Shown: positions 1-11,549, counted from the stretch's first letter. The stretch is 64,000 nt of DNA from Immundisolibacter cernigliae (GCF_001697225.1 NZ_CP014671.1:1240001-1304000); one strand, 5' to 3'. The notes: generated by a model from the letters alone, not told the origin. Numbers and translations: made by a program.

Positions 1-621
1 ATCACCATCGAGCACTTCAACGCCTGGAAGTACGGCGACAACTTCATCTTCGTCGACATCACCAACCCGGACCGCGAGGGTGATGCCTTCGGCACCACCA
101 CCGAGGCCGATGGGAGCTTCTATGCGGAAATCTCGCCGCGGCTGTCGATCGGCAAGATGTTCTTCGACAAGGAGCTGTCGTGGGGCATCGTCAAGGACGT
201 GCTGTTCACTTCCACGCTCGAAATCCCCGAGTCGCCGGTCGAGCAGACCTGGCTGTACGGCCTGGCGGTGGACCTGAACCTGCCCAAGTTCCAGTTCTTC
301 CAGGTCAACTGGTACATCCGTGACAACCAGGCCTCGGGCATCGACACCGGCCAGCAGGTGACGCTGGCGTGGGCGCTGCCGTTCAAGGTCGGCCCGCTGC
401 CGCTGTTGTTCGAGGGCTTCTTCGACTACGCCTGGGGCGAGGATCCGCTGCAGGACAACATCATCACCGCGCCGCGCCTGCTGGTGGATGTGGGCGACCT
501 GGCCGGCTTCGGGGCCGGCAAGCTGCAAGCCGGCGTCGAGTATCAGATCTGGCGCAACAAGTTCGGCATCGATGACATGGACGAGGATGTGGCCCAGGCG
601 ATGGTGAAGTGGATCTGGTGA
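1..621 (+). CDS. Tsx/OmpK-like outer-membrane channel protein (3' part)
   Basis: The frame is open from the first base to a TGA at 619-621, so the gene begins outside the window; 206 residues are visible. The visible start (ITIEHFNAWKYGDNFIFVDI) and alternating hydrophobic/polar strands ending in an aromatic residue (final W-I-W) fit the beta-barrel nucleoside-channel family Tsx/OmpK, which sits in the outer membrane. The signal peptide is not visible. The next gene, a nitrogen-salvage amidase, starts 2 bases after the stop, so this porin could take up its substrates; that is inference. Family assignment rests on the GDNF-FVDI motif and barrel-like pattern. Confidence 0.72.
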   Translation: MTIEHFNAWKYGDNFIFVDITNPDREGDAFGTTTEADGSFYAEISPRLSIGKMFFDKELSWGIVKDVLFTSTLEIPESPVEQTWLYGLAVDLNLPKFQFFQVNWYIRDNQASGIDTGQQVTLAWALPFKVGPLPLLFEGFFDYAWGEDPLQDNIITAPRLLVDVGDLAGFGAGKLQAGVEYQIWRNKFGIDDMDEDVAQAMVKWIW

Positions 622-623
622 CG

Positions 624-2429
624 ATGAGTCCGGCCAGCGGCGGGGGCACCCCGCCCCTGCCCGACCTGCATACGCTGCGGCGTGCGTTGGCCGACGGCCT
701 GACGGCGCAGGCGGTCATCGAGCAGGTCATCGCCCGGCGCCGGGCGGTGGCCGCCGATGGCATCTGGATAACGCCAGTGCCCGACGCGGCGCTGCGGGAG
801 CGGGCCAGGCAACTCGATGCCGGCCCGCGCGGGCCGCTGTTTGGCGTTCCCTTCGCCGTCAAGGACAACATCGACGTGGCCGGCCTGCCGACCACCGCCG
901 CCTGCCCGGCCTTTGCCCATATGCCGGACCTCACGGCCCCGGCGGTGCAGCGCCTGCTGGATGCCGGCGCGGTGCTGGTCGGCAAGACCAACCTGGACCA
1001 GTTCGCCACCGGTCTTTCCGGCACCCGCACGCCGTATGGCGCGCCGGCCAACGCCTTCGATGCCGACTACATCTGCGGCGGCTCCAGTTCGGGCTCTGGG
1101 CTGGCGGTGGCGCACGGCCTGGTCAGCTTTGCGCTGGGCACCGACACCGCCGGCTCCGGCCGGGTGCCGGCGGCGCTCGGCAACCTGATTGGCCTCAAGC
1201 CCAGTCGCGGCCTGATCAGTGCACGCGGCGTACTGCCGGCCTGCCGCTCGCTGGACTGCGTGTCGGTGTTCGCGCTGACCTGTGCCGATGCGCAGGCGGT
1301 GCTGGACGTGATCGCCGGTTTCGATGCGCTGGACCCGTTCTCGCGCACGGTTGAGGCTCGCAGTCCGGGCGTCGGGGCCGGCTTTCGTTTCGCAGCGCCG
1401 CTACCGGGGCAACGGGAATTTTTCGGCGATGGCGCGAGCGCCGCCGCGTTCCAGGGGACTCTGGCGACTCTCGCGAGCCTGGGCGGTGAAGCGCTTGATA
1501 TCGACTACGCACCGTTTCGCGAAGCGGCCCGCTTGCTGTACGAGGGCCCCTGGCTGGCCGAGCGGCACCTGGCCATCGGCGCATTCATGGCCGCTGAACC
1601 GGAGGCAGTGCTGCCGGTGGTGCGCGACATCATCCAGGGCGGCGGCCGGTACAGTGCCGGTGATGCGTTTGCAGCCCAGTACCGCCTGCTGGCGCTGCGC
1701 CAGGCCCTACGGCCGGAGTGGCAGCGCATGGACGTGCTGGTCACGCCGACCATCGGCACGGTGCCGACCCGCGCCGCAGTTCTCGCCGACCCGGTCGTCA
1801 TGAACGAGCGGCTTGGCTACTACACCAACCACATGAACCTGCTGGACCTGTGCGCGGTGGCGGTGCCATGCGGATTTTTGCCGTCTGGCCTTCCGTTTGG
1901 CGTGACCCTGCAGGCACCGGCCGGCAACGACCGTGCGCTGCTGGTGCTGGCCGACCGGCTGCACCGGGCGCTCAACGAAACGCTCGGCGCCACCGGCCTG
2001 CCGCTGGCCGCCACGCCGCCGCTCGTCGACGACTCGCAAGGCGAAGCCCTGTTCCCGATCGCCGTCTGCGGTGGCCACATGCAGGGCCTGCCGCTGAACG
2101 GCGAACTGACCGGCCTGGGCGGCCGGCTGCGCGAGCGCACGCGGACCGTGCCCGCCTATCGCCTGTACGCGTTGGCGGGCTTCAGCCCACCACGCCCCGG
2201 CCTGGTGCGTGACCCGTCCGGTTCGAGCATCGAGCTCGAAATCTGGACCCTGCCGCTGGCCGCGGTCGGACCCTTTCTGGCCGGCGTGCCGGCACCACTC
2301 GCTATCGGCAGCGTCCAGCTGGCCGACGGCAGCTGTGTGAAAGGCTTTCTGTGCGAGGGCCACGCCGTGAGCGGCGCGACGGACATCACGTCCCTGGGCG
2401 GTTGGCGGGCTTGGCTGGCGAGCCGCTGA
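624..2429 (+). CDS. atzF: Allophanate hydrolase
   Basis: Cleaves allophanate (urea-1-carboxylate) to ammonia and carbon dioxide in the cytoplasm, the last step of urea, biuret and cyanuric-acid breakdown. The 601-residue length matches the family. The N-terminal two thirds is an amidase-signature domain: catalytic Lys80 in VKDNIDVAG, the Ser-rich loop GGSSSGSG at 152-159 with the bridging serine, and nucleophile Ser178 in GTDTAGSGR. The last ~150 residues form the extra C-terminal domain typical of AtzF. ATG at 624 was chosen; a GTG at 609 overlapping the previous gene is possible. The following biuret hydrolase-like and cupin genes make this look like a biuret or ureido-compound operon. Confidence 0.88.
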   Translation: MSPASGGGTPPLPDLHTLRRALADGLTAQAVIEQVIARRRAVAADGIWITPVPDAALRERARQLDAGPRGPLFGVPFAVKDNIDVAGLPTTAACPAFAHMPDLTAPAVQRLLDAGAVLVGKTNLDQFATGLSGTRTPYGAPANAFDADYICGGSSSGSGLAVAHGLVSFALGTDTAGSGRVPAALGNLIGLKPSRGLISARGVLPACRSLDCVSVFALTCADAQAVLDVIAGFDALDPFSRTVEARSPGVGAGFRFAAPLPGQREFFGDGASAAAFQGTLATLASLGGEALDIDYAPFREAARLLYEGPWLAERHLAIGAFMAAEPEAVLPVVRDIIQGGGRYSAGDAFAAQYRLLALRQALRPEWQRMDVLVTPTIGTVPTRAAVLADPVVMNERLGYYTNHMNLLDLCAVAVPCGFLPSGLPFGVTLQAPAGNDRALLVLADRLHRALNETLGATGLPLAATPPLVDDSQGEALFPIAVCGGHMQGLPLNGELTGLGGRLRERTRTVPAYRLYALAGFSPPRPGLVRDPSGSSIELEIWTLPLAAVGPFLAGVPAPLAIGSVQLADGSCVKGFLCEGHAVSGATDITSLGGWRAWLASR

Positions 2430-2521
2430 GCCGGTTGCACGAAACTTGCTTCGTTGGCGTGGCGGTGGCGTAGTGGCGACACGGCCCCGAATCGCCTTCA
2501 CTCCCATCGAGAATCGACACC

Positions 2522-3208
2522 ATGCCAGAACGCTTCCTGGACGCCGAGCCCTACCCCTGGCCGTTCGATGGCGATCTGCGCCCGGCCAACACCGCGCTGA
2601 TCATCATCGACATGCAGACCGACTTTTGCGGTCCGGGCGGCTACGTCGACACCATGGGCTACGACATCTCCCTCACGCGCGCGCCGATCGAGCCGATCCG
2701 CGCCGTGCTGGCGGCGTTTCGGGCCGGCGGCTTTCACGTCATCCATACCCGCGAGGGGCATCGGCCGGACCTTGCCGACCTGCCAGCCAACAAGCGCTGG
2801 CGCTCGCGGCGCATCGGTGCCGGCATCGGTGATCCCGGTCCCTGCGGCAGGATTCTGGTGCGCGGCGAGCCGGGCTGGGAGATCATCCCCGAATTGGCGC
2901 CGCTGGCCGGCGAGCCGGTCATCGACAAGCCCGGCAAGGGCTCGTTCTGTGCCACGGACCTCGAACTGCTGCTGCATGTGCGCGGCATCCGCAACCTGGT
3001 GCTGACCGGCATCACCACCGACGTGTGCGTGCACACCACGATGCGCGAGGCGAATGACCGTGGCTTCGAGTGCCTGCTGGTGGCAGACTGCTGCGGGGCG
3101 ACCGATCACGGCAATCACCTGGCAGCACTGAACATGATCAAGATGCAAGGCGGGGTGTTCGGAGCAGTGGCCGATTCGGCGGCGCTGCTGGCCGGCCTGC
3201 GCGCGTGA
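2522..3208 (+). CDS. biuH: Isochorismatase-family cysteine hydrolase, probable biuret amidohydrolase
   Basis: A 228-residue cysteine hydrolase with the isochorismatase/nicotinamidase fold. The catalytic triad is visible: Asp30 in IIIDMQTDF, Lys139 in PGKGSF and Cys169 in [12 protein letters not shown]. The segment after the cysteine ([20 protein letters not shown]) resembles biuret hydrolases and RutB ureidoacrylate hydrolases. The gene 92 bases upstream encodes allophanate hydrolase, whose substrate is the product of biuret hydrolysis, so biuret to allophanate plus ammonia is the favoured reaction. RutB-like ureidoacrylate hydrolysis is the main alternative; no other rut genes are nearby. 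The stop overlaps the GTG start of the next gene. Confidence 0.75.
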   Translation: MPERFLDAEPYPWPFDGDLRPANTALIIIDMQTDFCGPGGYVDTMGYDISLTRAPIEPIRAVLAAFRAGGFHVIHTREGHRPDLADLPANKRWRSRRIGAGIGDPGPCGRILVRGEPGWEIIPELAPLAGEPVIDKPGKGSFCATDLELLLHVRGIRNLVLTGITTDVCVHTTMREANDRGFECLLVADCCGATDHGNHLAALNMIKMQGGVFGAVADSAALLAGLRA

Positions 3209-3576
3209 CGGCGCATTCGACGGCGTTCGCTGACCTGCTGCAACGCGCCGCGGAGCCGGACCGGCTGCACTGGCAGGTCTTGCGGCAGGGCGTGCAGTTC
3301 CATGCCCTGTACGGCCAGCCGGGGGTTGGGCCCGCCGCCGCGCTGCTGCGCTACGCCCCCGGCGCCACGGTGCCGGAACATCACCACACCGGCTACGAAC
3401 ACATTCTTGTGTTGCAAGGCTCGCAACGCGATGGCCAGGGACACTACCCGGCCGGTGCGCTGCTGGTGAGCCCGCCGGGCAGCCGGCACAACGTGGTCAG
3501 CGACGATGGCTGCCTGGTGCTGGCAATCTGGTCGGCACCGATCGAATTCGTCACCGACGCGTGCGGGAAACGCTGA
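3205..3576 (+). CDS. ChrR-like cupin domain protein
   Basis: A 123-residue single-domain cupin starting at a GTG that overlaps the preceding TGA by four bases (GTGA), so translation is probably coupled. The cupin metal site is visible: [16 protein letters not shown] supplies the His-His-His and Glu ligands of motif 1, and [11 protein letters not shown] supplies the motif 2 histidine. The sequence resembles the C-terminal cupin of ChrR anti-sigma factors, but no zinc anti-sigma domain is present. In the operon it could be a small metal-dependent enzyme or a substrate-sensing protein in biuret/allophanate use; the actual reaction is unknown. The stop codon lies inside a perfect hairpin. Confidence 0.75.
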   Translation: MTAHSTAFADLLQRAAEPDRLHWQVLRQGVQFHALYGQPGVGPAAALLRYAPGATVPEHHHTGYEHILVLQGSQRDGQGHYPAGALLVSPPGSRHNVVSDDGCLVLAIWSAPIEFVTDACGKR

Positions 3577-3595
3577 AGTATTCAGCGTTTCCCGC
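3563..3595 (+). terminator. Perfect hairpin terminator overlapping the cupin stop codon
   Basis: A 15-bp perfect inverted repeat (3563-3577 against 3581-3595) with a 3-base loop. The left arm contains the TGA of the cupin gene. No T-run follows, so it may act as a bidirectional or Rho-assisted terminator or protect the 3' end. It abuts the composite dispersed repeat that begins at about 3590. Confidence 0.6.
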
Positions 3596-3775
3596 AGCGC
3601 AGGGATGCGCTGTCAAAATCAGCGGCTGCAAGCTGCTGATTGTGTGAGCCATCGGAAAACTGTGGGAGCCCGGCTGCGCCGGGCGATCATCGCGCAGCGA
3701 AGCTGCACTCCCACAAGGTTTTTCGGTAGCGGGCACTGAGAAATCCAGGATGGATTTATTCAGCGCTTCCCGAGC
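3590..3775. repeat. Composite dispersed palindromic repeat, copy 1
   Basis: This block contains three modules. One is a GCGCAGGGATGCGCTG segment. The second is a long hairpin beginning TGTGGGAGCCCGGCTG and ending CTCCCACA (3661-3715). The third is a shorter palindrome CTGAGAAATCCAGGATGG with its TTTATTCAG half (3736-3763). The same modules recur at 31438-31605 (inverted) and 45055-45188 (inverted), and the central hairpin alone at 34146-34196. It lies between the biuret operon and a convergent lipoprotein gene and holds no gene. Confidence 0.75.
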
Positions 3776-3827
3776 GTGCCGCGGCGCCGACCAACCGGCG
3801 CCGCGACGCACCCCTCAGGAACGCGGC

Positions 3828-4052
3828 CTATTCGGCGGCATCATCCTTTTTCATGTCCTCGACCGTCTCGTCGATCTTCTCGCCGGCCTCCTCGGCTGGC
3901 CCCTGCTGGCCAGCGTCCTCGACGGCGTCCTTGGCCTGCTCGACGGCCTGATCGACCTTCTCGCCCGCCTCCTCGGCAGGCCCCTTCTCGCTGCAACCCG
4001 CCAGCGCAAGACAGGCCAGCGCCGACAGGATGATCAAAGGCTTGTTGCTCAT
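3828..4052 (-). CDS. Small lipoprotein with internal duplication
   Basis: A 74-residue protein starting MSNKPLIILSALACLALAGC: a short basic n-region, hydrophobic stretch and lipobox ending at Cys20, so it should be lipidated and exported. The mature part is acidic and repetitive: GPAEEAGEKVDQAVEQAK (24-41) is repeated as GPAEEAGEKIDETVEDMK (51-68). Both units look amphipathic and helical. No function is recognised; small acidic lipoproteins of this kind are common in proteobacteria. The gene is monocistronic, transcribed toward the repeat at 3590-3775 and 100 bases downstream of clpB on the same strand. Confidence 0.7.
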   Translation of the reverse strand: MSNKPLIILSALACLALAGCSEKGPAEEAGEKVDQAVEQAKDAVEDAGQQGPAEEAGEKIDETVEDMKKDDAAE

Positions 4053-4152
4053 GCGCACACTCCCGGATGTGATCGAAACACACCGCGTGCCCCTCCCGGA
4101 CAACGCGGCCCCGCCGCCGTGACGGGACCGCCAGCTTACCAGCGTGCCGGCA

Positions 4153-6747
<2,595 letters not shown>

Positions 6748-6793
6748 GTCCGAGTCTCCGTTTCGGCGCGGGCAGCGCGCCACTTGTTGTGCA

Positions 6794-6822
6794 AGGTGGG
6801 GCAGCCGGCCGGGGCATTCAAG
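6794..6822 (-). promoter_or_regulatory. Sigma-32-like heat-shock promoter of clpB
   Basis: On the minus strand, CTTGAA (6817-6822) is followed after 15 bases by CCCCACCT (6794-6801). The sigma-32 consensus is CTTGAA, 11-16 bases, CCCCATNT, so only the T of CAT differs in the core. It lies about 45 bases before the clpB start, a gene known to be under sigma-32 in enterobacteria. No transcript data support it here. Confidence 0.6.
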
Positions 6823-6982
6823 CACTGCCGGCGCGTCACCTGAGCGCGATCAAGCGCCCGCGCCTGCAATGCGAATGAAACATCGGGCGCATAACTTTGC
6901 CGCCGCCAGAATCAAGGGCGGCACGATCGCGCCCCGGCTTGGTATCACCCCCCATCCGGGCCGGATACGGACCGGAAATCCC

Positions 6983-9100
6983 ATGGAGTACCCACGCGTG
7001 AGCAGCCAATTGCATCCCGACAGCGCCCTTGAACAGACCGATGAGTGCAGCAATCCGTCCGCCAACCCAAGCTTCAACGATGTGCTCGAACAGCGCCAGT
7101 TGAGCCGCCGCGGCTTTCTGAAAAGCTCGGTCACCGCCACCGCCGGCGTGACTGCCGTCACGGTACTCGGCGGCACCATGGTCGATGCGCTGACCCGCTA
7201 TGCGCAGGCCGCCCCGGCACCGCTGGGCGGCATCGGCTTCGCGTCGGTGCCTGCCAACGTGGTACCCATGACCGACGCGGTCACGGTGCCGGCCGGCTAC
7301 AGCGCCCGCGTACTGGTGGCGTGGGGCGACCGCCTCGGCGCCGGCGCGCAATGGAACCCGGCCGACCCGATGGACGAGGCGACCCAGCTGCAGGCCTATG
7401 GCGCCCATACCGACGGCATGCATTTCTTCCCGTTCCCGGGCGCGGCCGGCAACGTCCGCGGCCTGCTGGTCAGCAACAGCGAGTATGTCGACCCGCCGCT
7501 GGTCCACGGCATCGTGCCCGCGTCCGCCTACAGCTCGGCCACGATCACGCTGGACATGGTGCGCGCGCAGCAGGCGGCGCACGGCGTCAACATTGTCGCC
7601 GTCGGCAAGGACCTGATCGGAAGGAACCACGGCGCATGGAAGCTCATCCACCACTCACCCTACAACCGCCGCATCACCGGCAATACGCCATGCGAGGTGC
7701 GCGGCCCGGCGGCCGGCCACCCGCTGCTGCGCACGGCCGCCGACGCCAGCGGCAGGCGCGTGCTGGGCACGCTCAACAATTGCGCCCACGGCCATACGCC
7801 CTGGGGCACCTACCTGACCTGCGAGGAGAACTTCAACGGCTACTTTGGCAGCGCGTCCACTTTCGACCGAACAGCGCACGAGGCCCGCTATGGCCTGAAC
7901 GCCGGCGGCTTCGGCTACCGCTGGCACGAGGCTGACGAGCGCTTCGACCTGAACACGCACCGCAACGAAGCGAACCGCTTCGGCTGGGTGGTGGAGATCG
8001 ACCCCTGGAATCCGGCCAGCACGCCGGTCAAGCGCACCGCCCTTGGCCGCTTCAAGCATGAGAGCGCCGGCGTGGTGGTCGGCCCCGACAACACCGTGGC
8101 CGTCTACATGGGGGATGACGAGCGCAACGAGTACGTCTACAAATTCGTCTGCGCACGCAAGTTCGATCCCAAAAACCGCGCCGCCAACCGCAACCTGCTG
8201 GACGAGGGCACGCTGTACGTGGCGCGCTTCGACGCCGACGGCAGCGGCACCTGGCTGCCGCTGGTCTGGGGCCAGAACGGCCTGACGCCCGACAACGGCT
8301 TTGCCGACCAGGGCGAGGTGCTGATCAAGTGCCGCCAGGCCGCCGACCGCGTCGGCGCGACCATGATGGATCGCCCCGAGTGGGTGGCCGTGCACCCGAG
8401 CACGCGCGAGGTCTACCTGACCCTGACCAACAACAGCCGCCGCGGCAACACGCCGGCATCCGGCAACCAGCCGGACGGCACCACCGCCGCCGCCAGCGCC
8501 AACCCGCCGGTCGATGCCGCCAATCCGCGCCCGGACAACGACTTCGGTCACATCATCCGCTGGCGCGAGAACATGGGCAGCACGGCGGCCACCGGCTTCG
8601 CCTGGGACATCTTCGTCAAATGCGGCGACCAGGCGACCACCAAGACGCTGGGTGGCAGCTACACGCCGGACGGTCACGACGGCTACCTGGGCAACATCAA
8701 CGGCGACGATTACGGCGCACCTGACGGCCTGTGGTTCGATCCGAGCGGCCGCCTGTGGATCCAGACCGACCAGGCCGGCGACGGCAAGGGTGACTGGGTC
8801 AACATCGGAGGCAACGTGATGATGTGCGCCGACCCGTCCAGCGGCGAAACGCGGCGTTTCCTGACCGCGCCGCGCCACTGCGAGGTCACCGGCGTCACCG
8901 CCACGCCGGACGGCAAAACGCTGTTCGTGGGCATCCAGCATCCGGGTGAGGACTGGAGCGTCAGCCCAACCGACAATTCCACCTGGCCGGACAGCGGCAT
9001 CAACGGCCCGACCACGGCCAGCGGCCTGGGCATGGTCTACAAGCCGCGCTCCGGGGTGGTCGCCATCACGCGCGACGACGGCGGCGTCATCGGCGCCTGA
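6983..9100 (+). CDS. PhoX-family (DUF839) secreted phosphatase
   Basis: A 705-residue protein with a twin-arginine export signal: SRRGFLKSS at about 46-54 followed by a hydrophobic stretch. The folded protein, probably with bound metals, would therefore be exported by Tat to the periplasm. The body contains DUF839/PhoX-type motifs, including NCAHGHTPWGTYLTCEENF, FKHESAGVVVGPDN, VYMGDDERNEYVYKFV and EWVAVHPSTREVYLTLTNN. Family members are calcium/iron-dependent alkaline phosphatases, but many DUF839 proteins have no tested activity. ATG at 6983 was chosen; a GTG at 6998 is an alternative. The gene stands alone, followed by a strong hairpin. Confidence 0.82.
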   Translation: MEYPRVSSQLHPDSALEQTDECSNPSANPSFNDVLEQRQLSRRGFLKSSVTATAGVTAVTVLGGTMVDALTRYAQAAPAPLGGIGFASVPANVVPMTDAVTVPAGYSARVLVAWGDRLGAGAQWNPADPMDEATQLQAYGAHTDGMHFFPFPGAAGNVRGLLVSNSEYVDPPLVHGIVPASAYSSATITLDMVRAQQAAHGVNIVAVGKDLIGRNHGAWKLIHHSPYNRRITGNTPCEVRGPAAGHPLLRTAADASGRRVLGTLNNCAHGHTPWGTYLTCEENFNGYFGSASTFDRTAHEARYGLNAGGFGYRWHEADERFDLNTHRNEANRFGWVVEIDPWNPASTPVKRTALGRFKHESAGVVVGPDNTVAVYMGDDERNEYVYKFVCARKFDPKNRAANRNLLDEGTLYVARFDADGSGTWLPLVWGQNGLTPDNGFADQGEVLIKCRQAADRVGATMMDRPEWVAVHPSTREVYLTLTNNSRRGNTPASGNQPDGTTAAASANPPVDAANPRPDNDFGHIIRWRENMGSTAATGFAWDIFVKCGDQATTKTLGGSYTPDGHDGYLGNINGDDYGAPDGLWFDPSGRLWIQTDQAGDGKGDWVNIGGNVMMCADPSSGETRRFLTAPRHCEVTGVTATPDGKTLFVGIQHPGEDWSVSPTDNSTWPDSGINGPTTASGLGMVYKPRSGVVAITRDDGGVIGA

Positions 9101-9127
9101 GCGCCGGCGGGGTCGAAGCATCCTGCA

Positions 9128-9158
9128 CCTGCCCGGGGCCAAGGGCGCCCCGGGCAGG
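9128..9158 (+). terminator. Hairpin downstream of the PhoX-type gene
   Basis: An 11-bp perfect GC-rich inverted repeat (9128-9138 with 9148-9158) separated by nine bases, located 27 bases after the PhoX-type stop codon. No clear T-tract follows. The position fits a transcription terminator or 3'-end stabiliser before nadC. Confidence 0.5.
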
Positions 9159-9276
9159 CCTTCCATCTGCGCCCGCCGCTGCGTTGACGCCATCGACGCC
9201 CGGCGGCGGGACACCATGAGCGCACCGGGCCAGCCATAATGCGGCACTCATCCGACCCTGACCGGAGGCGCCGCCC

Positions 9277-10137
9277 ATGCACCCCGATGCCAACACCCTC
9301 GCGGCCATCCCCGCCCAGGTCCGCGCCGCGCTGGACGAAGACATCGGTACGGGCGATCTGACGGCTGCCCTGGTTCCCGAAAATGTCGAGGCCAGCGCCC
9401 GTGTCGTGTGTCGGGACCAAGCCGTGCTGTGCGGTCAGGCCTGGTTCGATGCGGTGTTTCAGGCGCTCGATCCGCGGGTCGAAATCACCTGGCAGACGCG
9501 CGACGGCTACGACCTGAGCGCCGGCCAGACCCTGTGCCAGGTGCGCGGCCCGGCGCGCGCCATCCTCACCGGCGAGCGCTGCGCGCTCAATTTCCTGCAG
9601 ACGCTGTCGGGCACCGCCACCACCACGCGCGCCTACGTGGCGGCCATCGCCGGCATGCACACCAAGCTGCTCGATACCCGCAAGACCCTGCCCGGCCTGC
9701 GCCTGGCGCAGAAATACGCCGTCCACGTGGGCGGCGCACTGAATCACCGCAAGGGCCTGTACGACGCCATCCTGATCAAGGAAAACCACATCGCGCTGGC
9801 CGGTTCGATCACCGCCGCCATCGAGGCCGCCCGCCGCCTCGCGCCGCCCAACACGCCGGTCGAAGTGGAGGTCGAGAACCTCGATCAGCTGCGTTCGGCG
9901 CTGGCCGCGGGCGTCAAGCAGGTCCTGCTCGACAATTTTCCGCTCGAACTGATGCGTGAGGCGGTGAAACTGGCCACCGACAAGGCCACGGTCGAGGCCA
10001 GTGGCGGCGTCGGCATCGAGGGCCTGCGCGCCATTGCGGCCACCGGTGTGGATTTCATCTCGGTGGGTTCGCTCACCAAGCACGTGCATGCGGTCGACCT
10101 GTCCCTGCGCGTCGACCAGCTGGGCCCGGCAGTCTGA
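9277..10137 (+). CDS. nadC: Nicotinate-nucleotide diphosphorylase (carboxylating), quinolinate phosphoribosyltransferase
   Basis: Makes nicotinate mononucleotide from quinolinate and PRPP in de novo NAD synthesis. At 286 residues it has the usual length. Visible family motifs: EDIGTGDLT near the N-terminus, [54 protein letters not shown] and [14 protein letters not shown]. The ATG follows TGACCGGAGGCGCCGCCC, giving a good ribosome site (GGAGG). The gene is monocistronic; its stop codon sits in a perfect hairpin. Confidence 0.96.
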   Translation: MHPDANTLAAIPAQVRAALDEDIGTGDLTAALVPENVEASARVVCRDQAVLCGQAWFDAVFQALDPRVEITWQTRDGYDLSAGQTLCQVRGPARAILTGERCALNFLQTLSGTATTTRAYVAAIAGMHTKLLDTRKTLPGLRLAQKYAVHVGGALNHRKGLYDAILIKENHIALAGSITAAIEAARRLAPPNTPVEVEVENLDQLRSALAAGVKQVLLDNFPLELMREAVKLATDKATVEASGGVGIEGLRAIAATGVDFISVGSLTKHVHAVDLSLRVDQLGPAV

Positions 10138-10164
10138 GAGCTTGCGACATTCAAGCTCTCAGAC
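10132..10164 (+). terminator. Perfect hairpin overlapping the nadC stop codon
   Basis: A 13-bp perfect inverted repeat (10132-10144 with 10152-10164, loop of seven) that includes the nadC TGA at 10135-10137. It is the first of four consecutive hairpins in this 176-base gap and probably ends nadC transcription; the convergent Rieske gene lies beyond. Confidence 0.6.
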
Positions 10165-10183
10165 CGGCCAGGGATGGCCGGAC

Positions 10184-10270
10184 GCGAATCAAGCACGCAA
10201 GGGCTTGATTCGCGGGAGCACGTCCGGGCGTGTACCGGACGTGCGACGCAAGAAATGCACAGGACGTGCA
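10184..10270. repeat. Cluster of three further hairpins between nadC and a convergent gene
   Basis: Three adjacent perfect inverted repeats follow the nadC terminator: GCGAATCAAGC/GCTTGATTCGC (10184-10194 and 10203-10213), GCACGTCCGG/CCGGACGTGC (10218-10227 and 10235-10244), and TGCAC/GTGCA (10256-10260 and 10266-10270). The arms differ in sequence, so this is not a repeat array but a run of unrelated stem-loops. It could be a bidirectional terminator for the convergent genes or a structured small RNA. No gene is seen in the gap. Confidence 0.55.
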
Positions 10271-10313
10271 TCTCTTCACAAACTCGGAGCACCCGCCGGG
10301 CAAAAGGCCTCGG

Positions 10314-11528
10314 CTATCCGCGCCAGCGGCCGTTGACCATGTCGTCCACCACCTTGTACTGGTGGCGCACGGCCACTTCCTGGTCCGACAGGATCATGTG
10401 CTCGATGGCGCCGGAGTTCAGACCCGCCTGCGTGGTCTCCACGGTCGACAGGTCCTCGCGCAGCAGGTCACGCAGGTACAGCTTCGAGAACTCACGGCTG
10501 ATGCGCTCGCCGGCGTTGGCCGGTGGCAGCATGTAGAAGTTGTACTCCCAGGCCGTGCGGTCCACCGCCACCGGCCAGAAGTGGTAGGTGAAGAACCAGC
10601 TGCTGGACACGTCCACGAAGAAATTCGGGAAACACACGTTGATGTCGAACAGCCAGTTGGGGTGGCCCTCCGGGTTGGTGCCCGGCACGCGCTGCGCACC
10701 GGCGTTGCCTTCGTGCAGCCACAGCGACTGGGCGTACTTGAACGACAGCGCCTCGGCCGGGCTCGGCTGATACTCCGGATTGAACGGCACCGAGGCCGAC
10801 CGGTGCGGGCCGTACAGGCGCACCGAGGTCAGGTGCGCGTAGGGATCGTCCTGGGTGCAGCCGGCCGCGGTCGCGGTCAGCTTGTGCACGAAGCGACCGT
10901 GGTAGGACTCCTGAAAGGCGTCGACGAACACCTTCCAGTTGCAGTTCACGTCGGCCCTGAGCGTGTGCATGCGCTGCATGGTGTGAAACGGAAAGTCCTT
11001 GATCTGCTCGCCGAAACCGCCCAGATACTCGGCCAGCGGCGCGGCGGCCGGATTGACGGTCACGAAAATGAAGCCGGCAAAGGTCTCGCAGCGCAGCGGC
11101 GGCAGGCCCAGCTGCGCGCGGTCCAGATCGAAGAACACCTCCTCGTCCGGCACGAACACGCACTGCCCGGCCGTGTCATAGGTCCAGCCGTGAAAGCCGC
11201 ACGCAAAGCCCTTGGCATTGCCGCGGCCCTGGACCACCTGATTTCCGCGGTGGCGACACACGTTGTGAAAGGCCCGCACCTGGCCATCGTCCCCGCGCAC
11301 CAGAATGATCGAGGCCTTCAGGACGGCGATGTCCTTGACCACGTAATCGCCCGGATTCGGAATGTCCTCGACCCGGCCGAGGTTCAGCCAGACCTTCCTG
11401 AAGATGGCCTCACGCTCGCGCTCGAAATACTCGGGCGACACCACCGGCGCCACTGGCACCGGTCCGGTGCCAAGATCGGGGCACTGGCGCAGGTACGGAT
11501 GCAGCGTGTCGACAGCAGGCTTGTTCAT
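10314..11528 (-). CDS. Rieske non-heme iron oxygenase, large (alpha) subunit type
   Basis: A 404-residue ring-hydroxylating oxygenase alpha-subunit-like protein. The Rieske [2Fe-2S] ligands are Cys91-x-His93 (CRHRG) and Cys110-x2-His113 (CGFHGW). The catalytic iron site is NWKVFVDAFQESYHGRFVH, giving bridging Asp203 and ligands His210 and His215. Such enzymes use electrons from a separate reductase to hydroxylate or demethylate substrates; no reductase, ferredoxin or classical beta subunit is nearby, and the substrate is unknown. The ATG is preceded by AAGGAGG. A small 107-residue gene lies 21 bases upstream on the same strand; a homologous pair is at 26015-27540. Confidence 0.88.
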   Translation of the reverse strand: MNKPAVDTLHPYLRQCPDLGTGPVPVAPVVSPEYFEREREAIFRKVWLNLGRVEDIPNPGDYVVKDIAVLKASIILVRGDDGQVRAFHNVCRHRGNQVVQGRGNAKGFACGFHGWTYDTAGQCVFVPDEEVFFDLDRAQLGLPPLRCETFAGFIFVTVNPAAAPLAEYLGGFGEQIKDFPFHTMQRMHTLRADVNCNWKVFVDAFQESYHGRFVHKLTATAAGCTQDDPYAHLTSVRLYGPHRSASVPFNPEYQPSPAEALSFKYAQSLWLHEGNAGAQRVPGTNPEGHPNWLFDINVCFPNFFVDVSSSWFFTYHFWPVAVDRTAWEYNFYMLPPANAGERISREFSKLYLRDLLREDLSTVETTQAGLNSGAIEHMILSDQEVAVRHQYKVVDDMVNGRWRG

Positions 11529-11549
11529 GGGAAACCTCCTTCGCTTGAA

